Shown: positions 57,424 to 64,000 of the stretch, in pieces
Layout: each line of letters opens with the position of its first letter
How positions within the stretch are numbered: the stretch's first letter is position 1
Origin: Plecoglossus altivelis
Lineage: Eukaryota > Chordata > Actinopteri > Osmeriformes > Plecoglossidae
NCBI GenBank assembly: GCA_036571765.1
Contig: BROE01000023.1
Coordinates: 1,690,950 to 1,754,949, forward strand
Length of the DNA: 64,000 bases
Direction: 5' to 3'
Notes under the pieces: generated by a model
Database searches by the model: none
The model's input: the letters and a program-made list of their open reading frames with translations, nothing else
What the model was told of the DNA's origin: nothing
Program-made: the position numbers and the translations under genes

Positions 57424-60400
57424 GCTTGGCTGATTGACAGAATGGAACTACCTCAGACTCCACACACCAGTATGTAACGTCTGGAGTAGCGTCACAAGAA
57501 ATGACAGATAAGTCATCCCTGTCTAGACACAACACCTGCGAATGTAGCTGAGCGGCGAAACTGAGGGATACAAACGCTAAATGATCCGGAGTACAGGGAC
57601 CCCTGTAAAAACGAAGCCCCCTTCCAGTCAGTGGCCAGATGAAAGACACTGTTAAAGGGATCTCTGTTATTTTCTCGCCTCCAAGGTCACATGGTGCGGC
57701 GAGTGGCGCTCTCATTTGATGTCGCGCAGGGGTGCGTTTTCTCTTTCCTGAGATCGGGCGCATCAAAGGCGGTGGATTCAAACGGAATACACAACTAGCT
57801 CTGGGGGCTACGATTTAATACAGGGATGGTGCAGAGAGAGAGAGAGGCAACTGAAACTGTGCTACACAGGTTTGTGTGTGTATGTGTGTGTTGGTGTGAG
57901 GTACATATCACACCTGTCTCAGATGACATCCTGACCCACTAGATATTATATATTTACTCTGGAGCGGAATAACATAACTTTGGAAGCATCAAAGTTATGG
58001 GAAAGTAGCTTTTTTATGTTAGTGAAGCTAGGAGTTACTGTTTGTGCAGTCACTGAAGGTTGGTTCTTACGTATTAGGGTGCAGGTTTTTGAAGTCGGTC
58101 ATGTTTTAGTGCACAGCTTTTTCTGTTGGACGTGACTGGGGACAAAAGAACTGCAACTAGAACAGTTTTAGGAGATGTGCTGTACTCTCTCGGTTGCAAC
58201 AACTGTTTCGTAGGAAAGAGCCACAAAACCACTAAGCTTGGAAAATCACCCCCTGCAACGAATGCTATGTGTCTCAGTGAGTTATCTGTGTGTGTGAGAA
58301 CTTATCTGTGAGCGTATTCATCTGCACATGTGTCCTGGGCGCGTGAGTGTGTGTGTGTGCGCGTCTGAGTCCGCTTGGCGCCAGTCACACACACAGTCCC
58401 CGAACCCCTCTTTCACTCCAGAGTCTCAGGACAGGAAGAGACATGTTCCTTGGACCCCCCAGGGTGGGATGGGTGGGAGGCTGACCAAAGAGAGGGGGGA
58501 CTCGCCAAGCTGTTGATTGGTGCTAGGCCGACTGGGCTGCCACCTCCCCTCTCCCAGACATAGCGTCCTTCCCAGCTCAGCTCACAGGCACAGCCTATTT
58601 CCAGTCTGACAAAGAGACTGAGAAATGACTATAAATACGATGCTTTGGAGCATTTGATCTCTACTTCTGAGGTTTATTCTGTTTTGTTTCCCCCCTCGGG
58701 AAAGATCGGAGGAGAAAGGGAGTGGACAAGGGGAGGGGTTGAGTGATTACCCACCCCCACCCTAAGAGGAAATGGTTAATATGGTCCCTCCCCCCTCCAG
58801 CCCCCACCTCCCTTCCCTCGGGTGGATATTAAACCCCAACCCATGAAACAACAACATCCTGCTGATCTTGCAGATGAGCGGGGTCAAGGCGATGCTGTGG
58901 GACAGGAGCCCTGGTTGTGTGCTGTTGTCGCTGGCCAGGCGGCATACTTAAAGGCACGCGCACATCACGCAAGTGCACGCGCGTGCCTACTGCAACCCCC
59001 CTCTACCCCCAAACAGTCTGCCCCACACGCACCCTCCCACCCTCCCACCCACACAAGCAACACATGTCCTCAGGCATCCTAAGACAGGAGCTCAGTGTCT
59101 GTTGGTGCCTCATTGTAAAACATAATGCCATCCATTTCCTATGTCGCCTGTGACGCTGGGGACAGATGGGTAACTTCGTTAGAGGCAGAGGCTTTGTTTA
59201 GCCCTGCCCTTTTCAGCTGTGCCGTGTACGCTAGGCAGACTGGCACTGACCCCGCTGTGACCCTGCCCTTTACTGGCCAATTACGGTAAATGGACACAGA
59301 CCATTGTAAATGCAGAGCTTTCTCTCTCTGAGGGGGAAGCACGTTTTCAGTTTATTTTTGTTTTGAACTTTCCAGTCAGCCAGGGCCTTACCTGAGGACA
59401 TGCAGGGTGCGGACATTGGTCAGGGAACTTGTTGAGAAGGTCTGCCCAGAGTATTGCGACATTTGGTTATTCGGAGCGTCATGAAAGAGCCTTTGTCGAC
59501 AAGGAATCTGTTTCCTCCGTAGCTTTTGTTTGATGCTTGAGTCCAACACGAGAGGTTCATGTTTCACTTGTAGTCGTCTCGGGTGTTCGACACGGTGTAA
59601 AGACTGTGCTGTGCAGCTTGATCACCGGGGAGCATTACCGTAGGAGACAACATCGGCAGGCTGCGGTGGTTGAAAAGCTGGGCTGGATGAAGTCATTCAC
59701 GGCTATGCTAAATGCACTTGAGGCAATCAGTTATGGCTGCCAATAAGTGTTATTACCCGGCACCCTGCCCCTGGCCCTCAGATGAAAAACGGCCACGCAC
59801 CGACGACGCCTCATTGTAGTTCGACCAGGTTATGAAACGAGTTGCTGGTGGCGTGTTGTTGCTCTTTGAAGACTAGCAGGGCTTTCTTGCTCAGGATATT
59901 TCAGCACTACCTCTTTTGTCTGTACTCCATGGTCTGATTGTTTGCAGGCAGTTTCCCCCCCCCTTTCATTTTCAAAAGCTCAACCTCCATGAGTTTGTTT
60001 CCTATGTTGCTAACATTCTCAACAACACACGGTCCAAGCTACATTTGACCAAATACTTGACAATGATGTCTGGGAACTGTAAATGAATGCCATAATTTTT
60101 TCACATCAGACTAGACATCATCGGGTAGTGGTTTGTGTGCGTGTGTGCGGTCATACATGTGTGAGAGTATGAGTAAGTCGTGACGTGTGTGTAGTTGTAG
60201 GAGTTTGAGTCTTTGTGCACCCTGGCAGCCTGCCCTAAAGGGCTTATTGGCCAATAGCCTGACAAACCCTTCAGTTCCTGTTGAACTTCAGCTCCCAGCA
60301 GGCAGTGGGGGACTGACCCCTGCAGAGGCCCCTTTAATAAGGAAGTGGGCCTTCATCCAACCCCCCCCCCAACAGCACCCCACCCTAACCCCAAACAATG

Positions 60401-60665
60401 AACATCCACAGTGCACACGCACACACACATACACCCTTCTTCTCCGACTTTCTCTTGTTCCCGTCGCACACTCGCGACGTGCGTGCTGTCTTGCACACGG
60501 ACCGACGCACGCATTCAGCACTCGAACACTTGCGAGTGAAACACACACACCACACACACACTCTCTGTGGCCGTGCTCTTGTTTCAGGAGCTTGATGCAC
60601 GTCAACAGCTGCATTCATCACCGCCCGTCCTGGTAGCTGAGCCGGTATGTGAGAAACAAGGTCTG

Positions 60666-60707
60666 GGCCTAAAGGCTTTTCGTCAGCTTAGACGAAAAGC
60701 TTTGGCC
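60666..60707. repeat. Near-perfect 17-bp hairpin, 6-base loop
   Basis: GCTTTTCGTC (60675-60684) pairs exactly with GACGAAAAGC (60691-60700) across AGCTTA. The stem continues outward through AAA/TTT and GGCC/GGCC with two single-base bulges. It is too short for a standard microRNA precursor. Confidence 0.85.
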
Positions 60708-61473
60708 TCCTTTTTCATGGCCCTGGAACACAGGTAGAGGTCTAATAGGGGCTGGTCTAAGGAGGTAGAGGTCTAAGAAGGTGCTGTTTGTGAAGCTGCA
60801 TTTGGACATGTACAGATGAATGTAGGGATTATTTTCGGTTGAAGACATCAAGATTCCCACGAGGGTGACCATGATGCTTGAGATGAAATGTGTGCTGTAG
60901 CCTGTAGCCTTCTGTCATCTAGTCGGAGTTAATGCTGAATTATCCATTTACAAGACTCACGATAACTGGCAGTGCCATAGAAACCGGATAAGAGGTGGAC
61001 AAAGGGAATGTTCATGAGAAATCAAGACATTTGCTGTTGTCAAACAGAAAACATGTTTGACAACCTTGCTTTCCGCACCTGTGCCAGGTTAGAGGAAGTA
61101 ACACATTAATCCGTGGGCCAGTAATCCACCTGGACGTGTTCAATGATAAACCCAATCTTTTAACCTGGCCTCTTCAGCCTGAACAAATACAGGTCTATAA
61201 GAATGCGTGTGTGTATGTATGTGTGGAGGGAGGGGCAGCTTTAGCCATTGCGTTACGCTTCGATTCTGTCATCCCCGATTGAACACATAACAGGCATTAG
61301 CCAGGCCAGCCATGTTGAAAGCATGTTACCTTGCCCCTTTCTCTCAGTCGGCCGGACATGTTGGCTTTTGTGATTGTTTATTGCCACAGAGGGACTCCCG
61401 TCACGATTGTTGCCGACCGACCGTCTATTTTTGGGTAAACATCTGCGGGTCTAAGGAGTTGACCTCTCTCATT

Positions 61474-61519
61474 GGGGGAGGGGGGGGGGGGGGGGGGGGG
61501 GGGGGGAGAGGGAGGGGGG
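61474..61519. repeat. Long G homopolymer
   Basis: A run of 27 G (61480-61506) flanked by shorter G runs. The exact length is uncertain in any assembly. Confidence 0.9.
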
Positions 61520-62524
61520 CATTCTAGAAGTCGGAGGGATGGGGTGGGTGGGTGGGTCAGGGGTTTGTGTGTTTTTGGAGAGAACAGGAAGTTCTCCATT
61601 AATTCTTCTCCAGCATGGTCCCCTGGGACATGTGTAACTTATGAAGGGTTGGGAAACGAATCTTAAGACACGGAAGATCTCTGGGAGTTTAGGTTCCTGT
61701 TGAAAATGCAGGGACATTTTAACAGCCTAAAGAGGCCGCGTCAGCGAGACAATATCAAGATGCTAATTGGCTATTTCAATCAGTCGGTTAGGAATAAAGT
61801 GTTTGTTTACTGAATGCGCCTCTCGCTGTTAGCCCAATGGTACTTCCTCAGAACAGTAAACAACATACAGTAGCTTTCTCAACTGGAATGCTTCTGCTCT
61901 GCTGTGTCAACAGGTTCCTGATGTGTGATGGTGGCCACGGTCGTCCATGACGGCGCTGCCCTGCGGTTCTCTTGTCCAACAAAGACTCCTCCTGACCCCG
62001 TGTGCCACGCGGTGGACCGCCGGTGAGTTTCACGGTCAAGCGCTCAGCAGTTTTCGCACCTCCCGATCGTGACAGGCGGCCTGGTCAATGGCGTCTAATC
62101 CGACCGAGAGCTCGATTTTTGAAAGTGTAGATTTGTGGACAAAGCTGTTGAGAGCGAAGGAAGGTTTTCAGAAACAACAACGCGCTGCCAAAGATATCTT
62201 ACGAAATCAACTTAAAAGCCCCGAAACGTGAAACTGGGTCCATTCTCCAGTGTGTGTTTTCGTTTTGGTAGGGTGTATTTCTTATTTTTTTGTCCCAGAA
62301 TGAGATATTTGTGGGACGAAAAGTGAGTGGAAACCAGTGCATGCATGCGTGTGTGGTCGGACTGTTATGCCTCGGAGAGTGAGCCACAGCGATAAGAAAC
62401 TGTGTGTGTGTGTGTGTGGTCCTATGGTTATTAGTCTCTTGCGTTTTCATTAGTCTGGTTTGTGGCTTGGGTGCTGTAGTCAAGGTAACATTTCCCTCTC
62501 ACTCCCCTATCTCTCTGTACAACT

Positions 62525-62710
62525 CTCCCTCTCTCCCTCCCTCCCTCCCTCCCTCTCTCGATCTCTCTCACTCTCTCCCTCCCTCCCTCCCTCCCTCTCC
62601 TTCCCTCTCTCTTTATGACTCTCTATCTCAGAAGCAGCAGCTACCTCATGGGCCTCAGGACAACCAAGAACCCCAGCCTCCATCACACATCGAACCCCCC
62701 CCCCCCCCCC
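62525..62710. repeat. CTCC repeats and a C16 run around the presumed RBPMS terminal exon start
   Basis: (CTCC)n blocks at 62530-62560 and 62575-62600 form a strong pyrimidine tract ending in ATCTCAG at 62631. A run of 16 C lies at 62695-62710. Confidence 0.85.
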
Positions 62711-63112
62711 TCCCTCCCCGCCATTATACTGTTACGTACTCAAGAACAACTGGTGACACTTTGGTTGCAAATTGTATACACGCTACCTTATGGTATACCT
62801 TTGAAATAGGTCGAACTAACCTGACACGAAGCTCCACTGACGTTGACGAAAACTTTGATGTAATTAGCACAAGCCTCAGGGGGGATAGGCTGAGCATTGC
62901 TTTGCATTCTGAAGGGCGAAGCTTGCAGTTGGAGTGAAGGTCTTTGAAGGTTTGCCAGGGTTCTTAGCCTGTGTATCTGAATGGGAGCAAAGTGCCGCCA
63001 TGTTATATTATAATAATGATTATAATTATTACTATTCTGTATACTATTAATATTAATGTTATTATGATTACATACACAATGAAGCATGACTTGCCAAAAA
63101 ATAAAAAATAAA
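62632..63112 (+). other. Probable RBPMS terminal 3' UTR exon
   Basis: Starts after a very good acceptor (CTCTATCTCAG) with AAGCAGCAGC. Its later part (63000-63080) is a strikingly AT-rich run of TAATAATGATTATAATTATT type, followed by two AATAAA signals at 63100-63105 and 63107-63112. This is how a vertebrate 3' UTR end looks. The link to the donor at 56968 is inference. Confidence 0.5.
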
Positions 63113-64000
63113 AAATGTCAATGCTGTACATTTTTAGATATTTTAAAGAAAAACAAAAAAGTATTTTTGTAATCAAGACAATGTTTGCAATGGTTTAGTT
63201 TGATGGGTTACTTTTGTGTGAGAGAAAGCGGTTTGAAAACAACAAAATCTTTTCTTACCTATTCTCTTTAGAATACTGGGTACTGTAACTGTTGTACCAA
63301 TAACAGTTCTTTCACTTTGCAAATCTTTCTTTGTTTTGGTAGGACATGGTTTGGCCTTGTGCATTTGAGTTGACCTACAATATATTTATCAGCATAAGCA
63401 TTGTTTCATGATGCCAAACATTTGTGTTATTTGTCTTGTTCTATCAGTTAAAAAAACAACCTTGATGTGCTTTGCATTTTATTGGTGCTGGATAAATTGG
63501 TATTGAATCGGTATTGAAATGGTACTTAGAACACCAAACGGCAGCCATTTTAGCTCAGTTCAGGTGGCTGTTGAGATGCAGGCTGTAGTTCCGGCCCACC
63601 TTCGACATACCGTACCGAACGTCTTCTTAGGTTTCAACATAAACCCGTGACGAGACGAATCCAGACTGGGCATATTTCATTTGCTTTAGTCTGCAACTAC
63701 AGATGAGTCCTTCTTAGTGGAGGTGGACTGTAGACCTCAAGCAGATAACCCAAGGTTGTAAAACATACCAACAATCCCTGCTAAAGGAAATCAAGTCCAT
63801 TTTTAAAGCACACTGTATACCTGGCAGAAGGCACAGTATACTGTAGTATCAGACCAAAGGCATACTTTTTTGAACACTGGATAGCTAACGACGCTAGTTT
63901 GACTGCTTTGTACTTCTGATATCCTTCAGATATCTCGTCTTGAAGTGTGCCATTATTTTGCTGCATGGCTCTCCCAGTGTCACTCCAAAGAGTATCACAG
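63113..64000. other. Downstream flank of RBPMS
   Basis: AT-rich sequence with no exon or RNA gene that I can support. If RBPMS has further alternative 3' exons they would lie here or beyond the window. Confidence 0.5.

Larger units (their letters stand above)
56967..62631 (+). other. Probable RBPMS 3' UTR intron (5.7 kb)
   Basis: Starts with donor A/GTATGTGTGA immediately after the stop codon. It contains a G-rich tract (57325-57423), a MEF2-like CTATAAATAC at 58629-58638, a hairpin (60666-60707), a long G homopolymer (61474-61519) and a CTCC tract before the presumed acceptor. No coding exon was recognised; the known alternative RBPMS C-terminal exon was looked for by eye and not found. Confidence 0.45.

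Noticed and set aside
57257..57781. 174-codon minus-strand frame
   Set aside because: It runs through the G-rich tract in reverse, is Pro-rich by composition only, and has no recognisable domain.
62404..62937. 177-codon frame near the RBPMS 3' end
   Set aside because: It is built from TG repeats, CTCC repeats and a C homopolymer and crosses the presumed splice acceptor; its tail matches no known protein.

Overview
The window is vertebrate nuclear DNA, most likely from a ray-finned fish. Genes are split by GT-AG introns, the reconstructed proteins align along their length to known vertebrate proteins, and the background holds dinucleotide microsatellites plus LINE fragments of a kind common in teleosts. 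I could not identify the species. No prokaryotic, viral, CRISPR or operon-like feature was seen, and nothing supports a wholly new biological system. The new material lies in gene structures, gene order and non-coding elements.

Layout. 126-13763 (+): the last 30 coding exons of FOCAD (focadhesin), with the 5' part outside the window. 14369-16824 (-): HACD4, a very-long-chain 3-hydroxyacyl-CoA dehydratase, rebuilt from seven exons and tail-to-tail with FOCAD. 17284-18350: two LINE remnants. 20729-25399 (+): a 1556-residue coding exon of the DUF4585 protein C4orf54, with a probable spliced 3' UTR. 29194-30799 (+): all seven coding exons of DCTN6 (dynactin p27), including a probable minor-spliceosome (U12) intron. 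31192-38007: intergenic, with a second LINE tail and candidate regulatory DNA. 38446-56966 (+): seven coding exons of RBPMS, an RRM protein, with a probable terminal 3' UTR exon at 62632-63112.

The exon models were made by matching translated blocks to remembered vertebrate proteins and requiring canonical splice sites with consistent phase. The codon sums close exactly in each case: HACD4 223 aa, DCTN6 195 aa, RBPMS 194 aa, and about 1204 C-terminal aa of FOCAD.

These five genes do not form one pathway. FOCAD-HACD4 and DCTN6-RBPMS are each neighbour pairs in human (9p21 and 8p12), and here they sit side by side with C4orf54 between them. The non-coding space is mostly introns, above all RBPMS intron 1 (9.6 kb) and the 5.7 kb after its stop exon. 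It holds microsatellites, G- or C-homopolymers, three hairpin-forming inverted repeats and a few stretches that may be conserved regulatory DNA; only alignment to other fish can test the last.
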